Below, piece after piece: positions 18,852 through 26,989 of a DNA stretch of 64,000 nucleotides. A model generated the notes under the pieces. That model was not told where the DNA came from and ran no database searches. It saw only the letters and a list, made by a program, of their open reading frames with translations. Each line of letters begins with the position of its first letter. Position 1 is the stretch's first letter. Source of the stretch: an uncultured Clostridia bacterium. GTDB lineage: Bacteria; Bacillota; Clostridia; TANB77; CAG-465. The DNA lies in the NCBI GenBank assembly GCA_949106495.1, contig CARYZD010000005.1, positions 62,001-126,000 on the forward strand, written 5' to 3'. The position numbers and the translations under genes are program-made.

Positions 18852-19001
18852 ATGAGACGAGAATTAAAAAGATATATTATTATATGTACAATTATAATTT
18901 TTATAACTATTTTCAATATAATAATGCTTATACTTAATATTTACAATTTTAATAAATTAAATAAACATTATACCAATATACAAATAGAAAAAGCTGAATA
19001 A
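18852..19001 (+). CDS. small single-pass membrane peptide, unknown function
   Basis: A 49-codon ORF begins at an ATG preceded by GGAGG with 9-nt spacing and ends right at a terminator. The peptide is MRRELKRY, a long Ile/Leu-rich hydrophobic helix (about residues 9-30), then a polar Asn/Lys tail. Placement opposite an RHH regulator, with a repeat between them, recalls small toxin or regulated membrane peptides, but no family is recognised. The ribosome-binding site and terminator make it likely to be a real gene. Confidence 0.65.
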   Translation: MRRELKRYIIICTIIIFITIFNIIMLILNIYNFNKLNKHYTNIQIEKAE

Positions 19002-19020
19002 TAAATTCAGCTTTTTAACT
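18990..19020 (+). terminator. terminator of the small peptide gene (bidirectional)
   Basis: AAAGCTGAAT/ATTCAGCTTT hairpin with a T5 tail on the plus strand and an A-rich left side, so it can also end the convergent CmpB gene. Confidence 0.75.
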
Positions 19021-19909
19021 ATTGTGTAACTTCTTGTACTATATTTCTTTGTCCATCATCAGTAATTCCTGCTCCCACATTTGGATTTATAGATGAATAT
19101 GCAACATCAATTAAAAATATAATTACAAGTACTATACATACACATTCTCTTACTTGTTTAGGTATTTTAGAAATTAACGACTGCATATGTGGTGCAACTA
19201 CATATAAGCATAAACATCCTCCTATGCCAAATAGTGTTATACCTTCAAAACATATTCTACCATTTATATTTAGGAAATATCCTGTATAATCCCACCATCT
19301 CATACCATGACTAATTTCAAGATAAAGTGATGTAAAATATTCTATTGTTCCACAAAGTAACATTACAACAAAAAATGTAATTATGGGATTATCTGTTATT
19401 TTTTTATACTTTTTTGGTAAGAAAAGTAAAAATAATATAACAATACATCCTGAGCCATATATTGGAAGCCATGGTCCAATCATTGTTCCCCTATTTACAA
19501 ATCGTCCATCTTTAAAAAGATAAATTGCTACTTCCCAAAGCCATCCAAAAAATGAAAAAGTAAAAAACATTAATATAAGTGATGTTAAACTATACTTTTG
19601 ATAGTAGTTAAACATTTCATCTGCATTTTTTAAATATCTTCTCTTTACTCCTGGATAACAATCATTATTTTCTGGATTTTCCATTAAATATGAATCATTT
19701 AACAACTCATATCCTTCTTGTTCATTCTCTTTATAGTCTCTTTTAGCTTCTGTATAAAATTCAACTATACTTGCTGTATAATATGGGTTATATGCTATTA
19801 CACCTAATATACCTAACGTTATTATGTCTAAAACTTGATAAATAAAAAATGATAAATCTAACATTAATAATTTTCTCTTTTTTCCATTCATCATTTTTCT
19901 TGAAAGCAT
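19019..19909 (-). CDS. CmpB-family (putative ABC transporter permease) membrane protein; in frame with upstream DUF975
   Basis: This 296-aa reading frame starts at ATG 19909. The first roughly 75 residues (LSRKMMNGKKRKLLMLDLSF...NPYYTASIVEFY) are the C-terminal part of a DUF975 domain. From about residue 100 it is a CmpB-type domain with FFGWLWEV, NRGTMIGPWLPIYGSG, WWDYTGYFLNINGRICFEG and about five hydrophobic segments. The upstream gene (19916-20611) supplies the missing DUF975 N-terminus in the same frame, interrupted by a single TAG. No clear ribosome-binding site precedes 19909. It may be one half of a nonsense-split gene. Role in transport is inferred only from the family name. Confidence 0.8.
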   Translation of the reverse strand: MLSRKMMNGKKRKLLMLDLSFFIYQVLDIITLGILGVIAYNPYYTASIVEFYTEAKRDYKENEQEGYELLNDSYLMENPENNDCYPGVKRRYLKNADEMFNYYQKYSLTSLILMFFTFSFFGWLWEVAIYLFKDGRFVNRGTMIGPWLPIYGSGCIVILFLLFLPKKYKKITDNPIITFFVVMLLCGTIEYFTSLYLEISHGMRWWDYTGYFLNINGRICFEGITLFGIGGCLCLYVVAPHMQSLISKIPKQVRECVCIVLVIIFLIDVAYSSINPNVGAGITDDGQRNIVQEVTQ

Positions 19910-19915
19910 TATAGC

Positions 19916-19918
19916 CTA
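19916..19918 (-). other. in-frame TAG between DUF975 and CmpB parts
   Basis: The frame runs AAA CCT AAA TAG GCT ATA ATG CTT TCA AGA with no frame change. DUF975 proteins commonly read ...K-E-A-I-x-LSR-x-MM-x-G here, so TAG occupies a site where a sense codon such as GAG is expected. Confidence 0.7.
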
Positions 19919-20611
19919 TTTAGGTTTAATATTTGGATTTTCTGCCATTATCATTGGAACTAATCTATATGAATATTTTTTTATTAATCCTCCAATAATT
20001 GTAAAATCCCATAGTAATTGATATATATCTGTAAGCAGTATTGTTCTTACAACATTTAAATAGTTTTTCTTTTTAATTACATCTACCATTCTTTTAAATG
20101 GTGTTTTATAATATATTCTTGATTCCATAAATACTCTTGCTTGGCACACCTTAAGTGGTTTTGCAATAAATATTTTATATAAAAATTGTATTAGTAATAT
20201 TATTATTCCTAAAGTAATTGTTTTCTTTGATGTTACAAAAAAGTCTACTATATATTTAACTATCTTAAATAAAAATTGTTCAGCATGAGTTATACCATCA
20301 AATATTGTTCTAAAAAATCCTCCTGTTACACTCTCTTTAAATTTTACTTCTTCAATCTTATCTGTTTTAAAAATTAAATTTAATACTTCTGCTGTGACAT
20401 CCAAATTCGAACCAGATATTAAATCACTTTCTATATCACTAACTTCACTTTGGATAACTGCGTCTTCTCTTAATAAATTCTTAAGTCCATTAAATGAAGT
20501 TGTATAACTTCCTGCAACAATCATCATAATAAGACAAACAAATACTAATGTAAAATAGTTTTTTCTTATTGTATTTCTTGCCTGTTTTCTAATCTCTTTA
20601 TTCGATTTCAT
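19916..20611 (-). CDS. DUF975 protein, N-terminal part before in-frame TAG
   Basis: This 231-aa part starts MKSNKEIRKQARNTIRKNYFTLV, the conserved DUF975 opening, followed by a first membrane helix (24-40), a polar extracytoplasmic stretch, further helices (about 130-165) and the DUF975 segment ending SYRLVPMIMAENPNIKPK. In typical family members the chain continues with LSR-x-MM-x-G, found here just after the TAG in the next gene. DUF975 members are integral membrane proteins of unknown role. Either a split pair or a broken gene. Confidence 0.8.
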   Translation of the reverse strand: MKSNKEIRKQARNTIRKNYFTLVFVCLIMMIVAGSYTTSFNGLKNLLREDAVIQSEVSDIESDLISGSNLDVTAEVLNLIFKTDKIEEVKFKESVTGGFFRTIFDGITHAEQFLFKIVKYIVDFFVTSKKTITLGIIILLIQFLYKIFIAKPLKVCQARVFMESRIYYKTPFKRMVDVIKKKNYLNVVRTILLTDIYQLLWDFTIIGGLIKKYSYRLVPMIMAENPNIKPK

Positions 20612-20676
20612 AAAGCATTTCTCCTATAAATTATATTAGCATAATTTATAATATTTTACAATATATTTTCTGACAA

Positions 20677-20703
20677 AAGCAGACACAATAATGTCTGTTA
20701 ATT
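20677..20703 (-). terminator. terminator of the MFS gene
   Basis: AACAGACA TTAT TGTGTCTG hairpin followed by CTTTTG on the minus strand; moderate U run. Confidence 0.6.
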
Positions 20704-21891
20704 TTTATAATTTTTCTCAATTAATTTTAATTGTATATATACTATAACACACATTGGTAAAAATATACCACAAACACCTGCTAAAGCATACTGTAACTTT
20801 ATATTACCCAAATAATTTATAACATATACAAGTGGTATATATAAGAATCTTGCACCAGTTGATGCAACAGACATTACACTAGTTTGAATTTCATTTCCAG
20901 TTGACTCTTGTAAAGATGTACTTAAATTGGCTTCTACAAGTCCATGAACAAAACCATTTAAAGCAAATAACCATACTGTTATAATATTTGTTTTAAATAC
21001 TAAAACAAACATCCATAAAAATTCAATAAATATTGGAATAATAAACTTATTAGATGTTTTAGAGTTTATCATCTTTTCTGATACTTTTCCTCCAATTATT
21101 TGCATTATTTGATTTAATACCCATCCCATACTTACAATTTCAATAGGAACTCCTACCATTATTAGAAGTGGAGTAAATACCCAAATTTGTGAATGTGTAA
21201 TCTCTTTTCCTAAGATGTAACTTATTAAATATGTTCTTGCCTTTTTTTCTCTAACTATTTCTTTTATAGTGAAGATAATATCTTTTAATGGATTTTTATG
21301 TTTTACTTCTGCCTTTTTGTTATAATCTTTTATTCCAAATGCAATTATTCCACCTAAAAAATATGGAATAAAAGAAAGTCCTATTGTAAGTCTTAAGCTA
21401 TATTTTGCAATAAATCCACCAAGTACTACGACAATTAATAATGCTACATATCTTGCTGTATGTATTTTTACATTAATTTTTCTAAATAATTTTCCAGACT
21501 CATCAAGTTTGTCGCAATTAAATTTAATGAAACTCTGGTCAACTCCATTTGTCATTGCCATAAATACACCTAATAAACATTCAGATAAAAGTACCATATA
21601 TACATCTTGCGAAAATGCATATATAATAAATACAATTGCAACACCAATGTCCCCAATTATATTTAATGCTTTCCTGTTAAATCTATCTGCAATATATCCC
21701 ATTGGAATATCTAGACACACTATTACAATTGTGAAAGCCATCTGTACGAAGCCAATAGCAGTTTGATTCATTCCAATTGAGTTCCAAAAAATTGTTATTG
21801 TTGCAACAGAAAAACCAGCTCCAATAGAAGTTAATATAGTTTCTAAAATTATTCTAATTAAGTTTTTTCTGTATTCATTTTTAGAAATCAT
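20698..21891 (-). CDS. MFS transporter (drug-efflux-like)
   Basis: This 397-aa protein has about twelve transmembrane helices. The loop 2-3 motif A reads MGYIADRFNRKALN, and an acidic/basic central loop (around 195-220) separates the two halves. It resembles the macrolide/multidrug efflux branch of the major facilitator superfamily, but substrate cannot be deduced. The start follows an AAAGGAGGAG site. A structured leader of about 165 nt with a terminator lies between its promoter and start, which suggests induction by relief of attenuation, as for several antibiotic-resistance transporters. Confidence 0.88.
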   Translation of the reverse strand: MISKNEYRKNLIRIILETILTSIGAGFSVATITIFWNSIGMNQTAIGFVQMAFTIVIVCLDIPMGYIADRFNRKALNIIGDIGVAIVFIIYAFSQDVYMVLLSECLLGVFMAMTNGVDQSFIKFNCDKLDESGKLFRKINVKIHTARYVALLIVVVLGGFIAKYSLRLTIGLSFIPYFLGGIIAFGIKDYNKKAEVKHKNPLKDIIFTIKEIVREKKARTYLISYILGKEITHSQIWVFTPLLIMVGVPIEIVSMGWVLNQIMQIIGGKVSEKMINSKTSNKFIIPIFIEFLWMFVLVFKTNIITVWLFALNGFVHGLVEANLSTSLQESTGNEIQTSVMSVASTGARFLYIPLVYVINYLGNIKLQYALAGVCGIFLPMCVIVYIQLKLIEKNYKN

Positions 21892-22057
21892 AACATCTCC
21901 TCCTTTCTTTTTTAATTGGATACACTAAAAAAGTAAAAAAAGACCCATAGATTTGTCTTTTTAAGACTCCTCTATGAGTTTATACGCTCAAATAAAGTGT
22001 ACCAATTTTTTAATTGGCTGTGTAGCTTCCTTTATAGGTTATACACACTCTTAATGT
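21892..22057 (-). ncRNA. attenuator-like structured 5' leader of the MFS gene
   Basis: The leader folds into an intrinsic terminator: an outer stem ACTCATAGA/TCTATGGGT (21971-21979 with 21943-21951) and inner hairpin GTCTT-AAA-AAGAC, followed by T7 (21934-21940). Upstream, AATTGGTACACT (21996-22007) can pair across the terminator with AGTGTATCCAATT (21914-21926, one bulge) or be sequestered in CCAATTAAAAAATTGG. A short GTG-initiated ORF of 12 codons is possible at the 5' end, but its ribosome-binding site is weak. The type is not one I can name. Confidence 0.65.
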
Positions 22058-22063
22058 TTTATT

Positions 22064-22093
22064 ATTATAACATAGCATTTGTAATTATGTCAA
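22064..22093 (-). promoter_or_regulatory. promoter of the MFS leader
   Basis: TTGACA (22088-22093), an 18-bp spacer and TATAAT (22064-22069) on the minus strand. Confidence 0.8.
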
Positions 22094-22121
22094 GTAATAT
22101 TTTAATAATTATATTTAAACA

Positions 22122-22144
22122 CAAAAAAGAGTAGATTACTCTAC
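22122..22144 (-). terminator. terminator of def
   Basis: AGAGTA ATC TACTCT hairpin followed by T6 on the minus strand, overlapping the end of the coding region. Confidence 0.75.
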
Positions 22145-22693
22145 CCTTTCAAATTAAATTTTTTTACCATATTTTTAGTTGCAAATTTACCTTCTACTTT
22201 ATCTAAGAATACTATACCGTCTAAATGGTCTACCTCGTGTTGAACAAGTCTTGCAAAATATCCATTTACAACTCTTTGTACCTTAGTTCCTTTTTCAGTA
22301 TAATATTCTAAAAATATAGATTTATATCTTTTAACTTTTCCTGTGATTTCTGGAACACTAGCACAAGCTTCATATTGTAAATCTGTATCTGCTCCATTAA
22401 TTATTTTTAATCTAGGATTAATCATTACTGTTAATGGTATTTCTTCCATATCTTTATAGCTATTATTACCATTTTCATTTAATTTAACTTTAATTGCAAT
22501 TATTCTTAAATCCACACCAACTTGTGGTGCTGCAAGACCGAATGCACCTTCATATTCTAATGTTGTCTTTAAATCTTCTATGAATTCTACTAATTCAGGT
22601 TCTTTTATTCCGTTTTAAATCCACTTCTTTGCATTTCTTTTCTAATATAGGATTTCCTATCTCACTAATTTTTAAAACTCTTTTCATTTTCAT
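22141..22693 (-). CDS. def: peptide deformylase, interrupted by a +1 frameshift at CGG
   Basis: The enzyme removes the N-formyl group from nascent proteins and is normally essential. Translation starts at ATG 22693 (MKMKRVLKISEIGNPILEKK...). The zero frame reaches CGG at 22612-22610 and stops at TGA 22597-22595 after 32 residues. Skipping the C continues as EVDLK-GIKEPELVEF, then GLAAPQVG (motif 1), EACASVPEITG (motif 2 with the metal-ligand Cys) and QHEVDHLDG (motif 3 with HE-x2-H). Every active-site motif is then present and the length is about 183 aa. No start codon upstream of motif 1 in the second frame has a good ribosome-binding site; the first ATG there is none, and GTG 22515 would delete motif 1. 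No second def is visible in the window. The reading-frame break is seen directly; recoding is inferred. Confidence 0.88.
22610..22612 (-). other. +1 frameshift site at CGG (def)
   Basis: Zero frame reads GAT TTA AAA CGG AAT AAA AGA ACC TGA. The +1 frame reads AAA, skip C, GGA ATA AAA GAA CCT, restoring peptide deformylase. Confidence 0.85.
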
Positions 22694-22772
22694 ACTTCCT
22701 TAAATATTAATCTTTAGAATATCATTATAATGTTATGTTAACATTATAACATTTAGTGATATATATGTCAAA

Positions 22773-22809
22773 CAAAAAAGAAGAGCAAACATTATATTCA
22801 CTCTTCTTT
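22773..22809 (-). terminator. terminator of tRNA-Arg
   Basis: AGAAGAG/CTCTTCT stem with a 15-nt loop followed by T6 on the minus strand, just past the tRNA 3' end and before def. Confidence 0.75.
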
Positions 22810-22816
22810 TCTATTT

Positions 22817-22893
<77 letters not shown>

Positions 22894-22975
22894 ATCAGTA
22901 CCTGTTTGGTACTCTAATATAATAACACAGTACGACCTAAAAATCAAGTATTTTTTTACATATTTTTATAATTTT

Positions 22976-24094
22976 CTATAAATTATTAGTATCAATTACA
23001 AATAAAGGTACTTCCATTTCTTCTTTAGTCAAGCCTGCATGTCTTGCCTCCATAAGGAATCCACCTTTTTCCCACTCTATCGCTTTATCTGAAATTGCAA
23101 AAGCCATATATTCTCCTACAACGTCATCTATTCTAGAATTTTTTATACCTTTTCCAAATAGTTCTTTTTCAAGTATTTCCTTTTTAGACATAAGTATAAA
23201 ATCTTTTCCAAAAATTTTGTTAAATTCTTGTGGAAATATATTAATATATTCTTCTTTTACAAAGAAATTTACAGCTCTTGATTCTATACTTGGTTTTCTT
23301 ACTAACATATCTTGTATTTTAGGATAATCTTCTAAGTATACAGCTTGTATATCAACTAAACCATGGTCTGCCATAACTACAATTAATGTATCGTCTAATA
23401 TTTCAGCTAATTCACAGACCAAACTATTTATATATCTTATATTTTCTTTTACATACTCATGGTCTACACCAAGTGCATGCATTACTGAGTCTGGTTCTTC
23501 AAGATATGTATAAATAAAATCTTGAACATCATTTTTAGCTATTTCTTTTACTCTTTGTAGCATTTCTTCACAGCTATATACAAATTCATCTGTATCTGAA
23601 TATTTAGATATATCATGAGAAGTAACAACACCGTTTGTAGTTTCTTTAATAATATCAAAAATATGTTTATATCCCATATATTTTTGAGCTGCATTACAAT
23701 CTGCTACTTCCTCATTACTATCTTGATATTTATTTGTAAATACAGTAATATTTGCATCATATTCTTTAAAGTACATATCCCATCCAAGCCATGCATGTTC
23801 AATAGGTGTTTTACCACTTTCTATTGTTGGTATTGCACACCCTGTTGTACTAGGACATACTGAAGAAATTGGTCCTTCATAATGCTTCATTAAAAAGTCT
23901 GTATCTCTTAAGTGTTCTTTTATAGATGATACACCCATTCCATCAAATACCATAAGTACAATATTTTTAAATCTCTTTTCTAGTTTTTTATCTAATAGTT
24001 CTAAACTTTTATGTCCATTATCATAACCATAATATTTAAGTATTGATGATATAACAGATAATATACTATTATCATAATCTGGGTATTTAATCAT
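22976..24094 (-). CDS. alkaline-phosphatase-superfamily phosphodiesterase/nucleotide pyrophosphatase
   Basis: This 372-aa protein has no signal peptide. Metal and catalytic motifs of the type I phosphodiesterase/nucleotide pyrophosphatase group are present: VLMVFDGMG near residue 50 (metal Asp), SVCPSTTGCAIPTI near 97-110 (Thr nucleophile region), EPDSVMHALGVDHEY, MADHGLVD and RHAGLT. It is expected to hydrolyse phosphodiester or pyrophosphate bonds; substrate unknown. It lies 13 bp downstream of the ABC-F gene and is probably co-transcribed. Confidence 0.87.
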   Translation of the reverse strand: MIKYPDYDNSILSVISSILKYYGYDNGHKSLELLDKKLEKRFKNIVLMVFDGMGVSSIKEHLRDTDFLMKHYEGPISSVCPSTTGCAIPTIESGKTPIEHAWLGWDMYFKEYDANITVFTNKYQDSNEEVADCNAAQKYMGYKHIFDIIKETTNGVVTSHDISKYSDTDEFVYSCEEMLQRVKEIAKNDVQDFIYTYLEEPDSVMHALGVDHEYVKENIRYINSLVCELAEILDDTLIVVMADHGLVDIQAVYLEDYPKIQDMLVRKPSIESRAVNFFVKEEYINIFPQEFNKIFGKDFILMSKKEILEKELFGKGIKNSRIDDVVGEYMAFAISDKAIEWEKGGFLMEARHAGLTKEEMEVPLFVIDTNNL

Positions 24095-24107
24095 ATATAA
24101 TTGCCTC

Positions 24108-25718
24108 CTATAGACTCTTTTCCTTTTTCATTAAGTCAGAGTTTTGCTCTAAGTACTCATCATAAGTACATCTTTTATCTACAATTCCATCTTCTGTAAT
24201 CTCAATTATTCTATTTGCTACAGTTTGAACAAATTGATGGTCATGTGATACAAATACAAGTTCTGCATTTGTTCTAATTAAGCCTTCATTTAAAGCTGTA
24301 ATACTTTCAAGATCTAAATGGTTTGTTGGCTCGTCTAAGAATAATAAGTTTGGTGCTTCAAGCATTGCTCTTGCAAACATACATCTTGCTTTTTCTCCAC
24401 CAGAAAGTACACCGATTTTCTTTAACGCTTCGTCTCCTGAAAATAACATTCTTCCAAGGAAACTTCTAACAACAGTTTCATCTGTTATACCATAGTCATC
24501 TCTTAACCATTCTGTTATATTTTTATCTACTTTAAAATATTCTTCATTATCTTGTGGTACATATGATGGTTTTATTGTTTGACCAAATGTAATTGTTCCA
24601 GTATCTGGTTTAACTTTTCCCATTATTATATTAAATAATGCAGTTTTAGCAATTCCATTTGCACCTACTAATGCTATTTTATCTCCTTTTAATATTTTAA
24701 AAGAAACATTTTTTAATAATTGTTCTCCATCAACATTTAATGATACATCTTCTACAGATAATATCTCTCTACCAGATTCCCTTTCAGGTTTAAAATCTAT
24801 AAATGGATATCTTCTAGTAGATGGTTTTATTTCATCTAATTCAATTTTTTCTAATGTTTTCTTTCTTGATGTAGCTTGTTTAGACTTAGAAGCATTTGCG
24901 CTAAATCTTCTAATAAAGTCTTCAAGTTCTTTAATTTTTTCTTCTTTTTTCTTATTTGCATCTTTCATTTGTTTTAATGCAAGTTGAGAAGATTCATACC
25001 AGAAATCATAGTTTCCAACAAATATATTAATTTTTCCATAGTCTATATCTAAAATATGTGTACATACTTTATTTAAGAAATATCTATCGTGAGATACTAC
25101 AATTACTGTATTTTCAAAATTAATTAAAAACTCTTCAAGCCAGCTTATTGCTGCCATGTCTAGGTTATTTGTTGGTTCATCAAGTATTAATACATCTGGA
25201 TTTCCAAATAATGCTTGTGCAAGTAATACTTTAACTTTTTCAGGTCCAGATAATTCTTTCATTAAGCATTCATGATATTCTGTATCAATTCCAAGTCCTG
25301 TTAATAATTGTGCTGCATCAGTATCTGCCATCCACCCATTTAATTCTGCAAACTCTGCTTCTAGTTCTCCTGCTCTTATTCCGTCCTCATCACTAAAATC
25401 TGGTTTTGCATATAATGCATCTTTTTCTTGCATTATTTCATATAATCTCTCATTACCACGTATAACTGTATCAATAACTTTTACTTCATCATACATATAG
25501 TGATCTTGTTTTAATATACCAAGTCTTTCGTCTTTTGTTTTATACACTTCTCCTTCACTTGGTTCTAAATCCCCTGTTAATACTTTTAAAAATGTAGATT
25601 TACCGGCACCATTAGCACCAATAACTCCATAACAGTTGCCAGGTGTAAACTTTACGTTTACATCTTCATATAATACTCTTTTTCCAAATCTTACTGTAAC
25701 TCCGTTTGTTCCTAACAT
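24108..25718 (-). CDS. ABC-F family ATPase (YkpA/YbiT-like)
   Basis: This 536-aa soluble protein has two ABC ATPase domains joined by a charged helical linker of the P-site-tRNA-interaction type (about 240-320). Domain 1 has Walker A GANGAGKST (34-42), the variant signature LSGPEKVK and LILDEPTNNLD. Domain 2 has GANGIAKTALF, in which one P-loop glycine is Ala, LSGGEKAR and LFLDEPTNHLD. The LSGPE and NGIAKT variants are familiar in the YkpA/YbiT branch rather than mutations. ABC-F proteins act on the ribosome E site; some confer antibiotic resistance, which nothing here indicates specifically. Confidence 0.93.
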   Translation of the reverse strand: MLGTNGVTVRFGKRVLYEDVNVKFTPGNCYGVIGANGAGKSTFLKVLTGDLEPSEGEVYKTKDERLGILKQDHYMYDEVKVIDTVIRGNERLYEIMQEKDALYAKPDFSDEDGIRAGELEAEFAELNGWMADTDAAQLLTGLGIDTEYHECLMKELSGPEKVKVLLAQALFGNPDVLILDEPTNNLDMAAISWLEEFLINFENTVIVVSHDRYFLNKVCTHILDIDYGKINIFVGNYDFWYESSQLALKQMKDANKKKEEKIKELEDFIRRFSANASKSKQATSRKKTLEKIELDEIKPSTRRYPFIDFKPERESGREILSVEDVSLNVDGEQLLKNVSFKILKGDKIALVGANGIAKTALFNIIMGKVKPDTGTITFGQTIKPSYVPQDNEEYFKVDKNITEWLRDDYGITDETVVRSFLGRMLFSGDEALKKIGVLSGGEKARCMFARAMLEAPNLLFLDEPTNHLDLESITALNEGLIRTNAELVFVSHDHQFVQTVANRIIEITEDGIVDKRCTYDEYLEQNSDLMKKEKSL

Positions 25719-25789
25719 TTTACTCTCCTTTAAAATACCAGTATATTTTACTATAAAACTAAAAAAAAAGCAAGTTCATAATATATCAT

Positions 25790-25824
25790 AAAAAGACTTG
25801 AAACATTATTGTTCCAAGTCTTTT
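25790..25824 (-). terminator. terminator of the 25838-26881 gene
   Basis: AAAGACTTG/CAAGTCTTT stem with a 14-nt loop followed by T5 on the minus strand. Confidence 0.8.
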
Positions 25825-25837
25825 GGTATTTTTAGTT

Positions 25838-26881
25838 TTATATCTCATTATCTTTCTCATTTAATTTAGCTATTGTTTCTTCTCTATTTTTCTTAGACAT
25901 AGCTGTTACATTTTCATTAGTATATCCAACTAATGCTTCTGGTCTTCTTCCAACTAATTCGTTAAATGTATTTGTATATTGTTCATTATTTGCTTTTCCA
26001 GAAGCAGAAACTTGTGCTATTGTATGTAATCTTCCATCTTTAGTCATCATCATTATTGACATAGTAGATTTAACTCCATTTACATAGTTATCATGTAAGT
26101 ATATCCAAGCTATATCTTTATATTTTATTACATCATATGGTGCACAATAACTTACTAAATAATTATCCATAAATAATACTTTAGTTTTATTAAATTCAGC
26201 ATTGTTTCCTGAAGATAATTCTAATGCAATTTGAGTTAAATCATACTTTTTAGCAATTTTATTTACACTAAATCTAGTACTTATTAAATTAATAATAAAG
26301 CATATTAATAAAATATTTGTTGCCATAGCTGCCATTGCGCCAATACCATAAAATATTTGGTAACTATCATTTGGTGTCTTTTTAGCATTTAAAACATATG
26401 GTACAAATGCCTCATTGAAATTATATGAGTTTAAGTCTTCTGTCTCATATATTTCATTATATGTATCAATTGCAAGTTGTTTTAAATCTGATGGCATATT
26501 CTCTGTTACACCCTTCATTTCAACAAACTCTAATTCCTCATCTTCTTCCCATTGTTTTGATATATCATTATATTGAGATTTAGATAAATTTAAAACAAAC
26601 AAATAATTTTCTCCAAGAGCCAAATAATATTCATCTGTAACACTACTATCTACACTATATGTAGCAAAACAATCTGTAATTGCATAAATTTTACTATTTG
26701 CATATACTTGTGTATCTGTAACATCTTCAATGTTTACATCACTTGATATTTTTCTTGATTTTATAATAGTACCAAGTGCAAAGCAAAATATACAAACTAG
26801 TAAAGTAACAAGTGCAATATTTCTCATATACTTGTTTTTTCTAAATACTTTTAATAATTGTTTTTTATTTTCATTTTCCAT
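25838..26881 (-). CDS. two-TM membrane protein of unknown function (DUF6709-like)
   Basis: I choose ATG 26881 (MENENKKQ), with AGGTG upstream; a GTG at 26893 would add four residues. Residues about 20-42 and 175-205 are hydrophobic. Between them lies an extracytoplasmic domain of about 130 aa, and after them a cytoplasmic part with a PH-like beta pattern (YDVIKYKDIAWIYLHDNY, DGRLHTIAQVSASG). The layout recalls the DUF6709 group, but I am not certain. Function unknown. Confidence 0.7.
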   Translation of the reverse strand: MENENKKQLLKVFRKNKYMRNIALVTLLVCIFCFALGTIIKSRKISSDVNIEDVTDTQVYANSKIYAITDCFATYSVDSSVTDEYYLALGENYLFVLNLSKSQYNDISKQWEEDEELEFVEMKGVTENMPSDLKQLAIDTYNEIYETEDLNSYNFNEAFVPYVLNAKKTPNDSYQIFYGIGAMAAMATNILLICFIINLISTRFSVNKIAKKYDLTQIALELSSGNNAEFNKTKVLFMDNYLVSYCAPYDVIKYKDIAWIYLHDNYVNGVKSTMSIMMMTKDGRLHTIAQVSASGKANNEQYTNTFNELVGRRPEALVGYTNENVTAMSKKNREETIAKLNEKDNEI

Positions 26882-26989
26882 AATATAAATCACCTATTAT
26901 AATATTACAATACAGAAAAAACTTTGTCAATAATTATTAGTTATTGATTTTTTTATTATTTTATTGTAGCATTAAATTGGTGATAAATT

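Noticed and set aside
19916..19918. TAG globally recoded as a sense codon
   Set aside because: TAG ends apparently complete genes at 6246 and 9870, directly beside terminators. A global change is not supported.
22595..22693. Frame breaks as ordinary pseudogenisation or random assembly indels
   Set aside because: Random events would not fall four times on the same rare codon with the same sign, one of them in def. A systematic base-calling error at CGG remains possible and must be checked in reads.
24108..25718. Inactivating mutation in the second P-loop (GANGIAKT) and first signature (LSGPE) of the ABC-F protein
   Set aside because: Both variants are familiar in the YkpA/YbiT branch of ABC-F ATPases.
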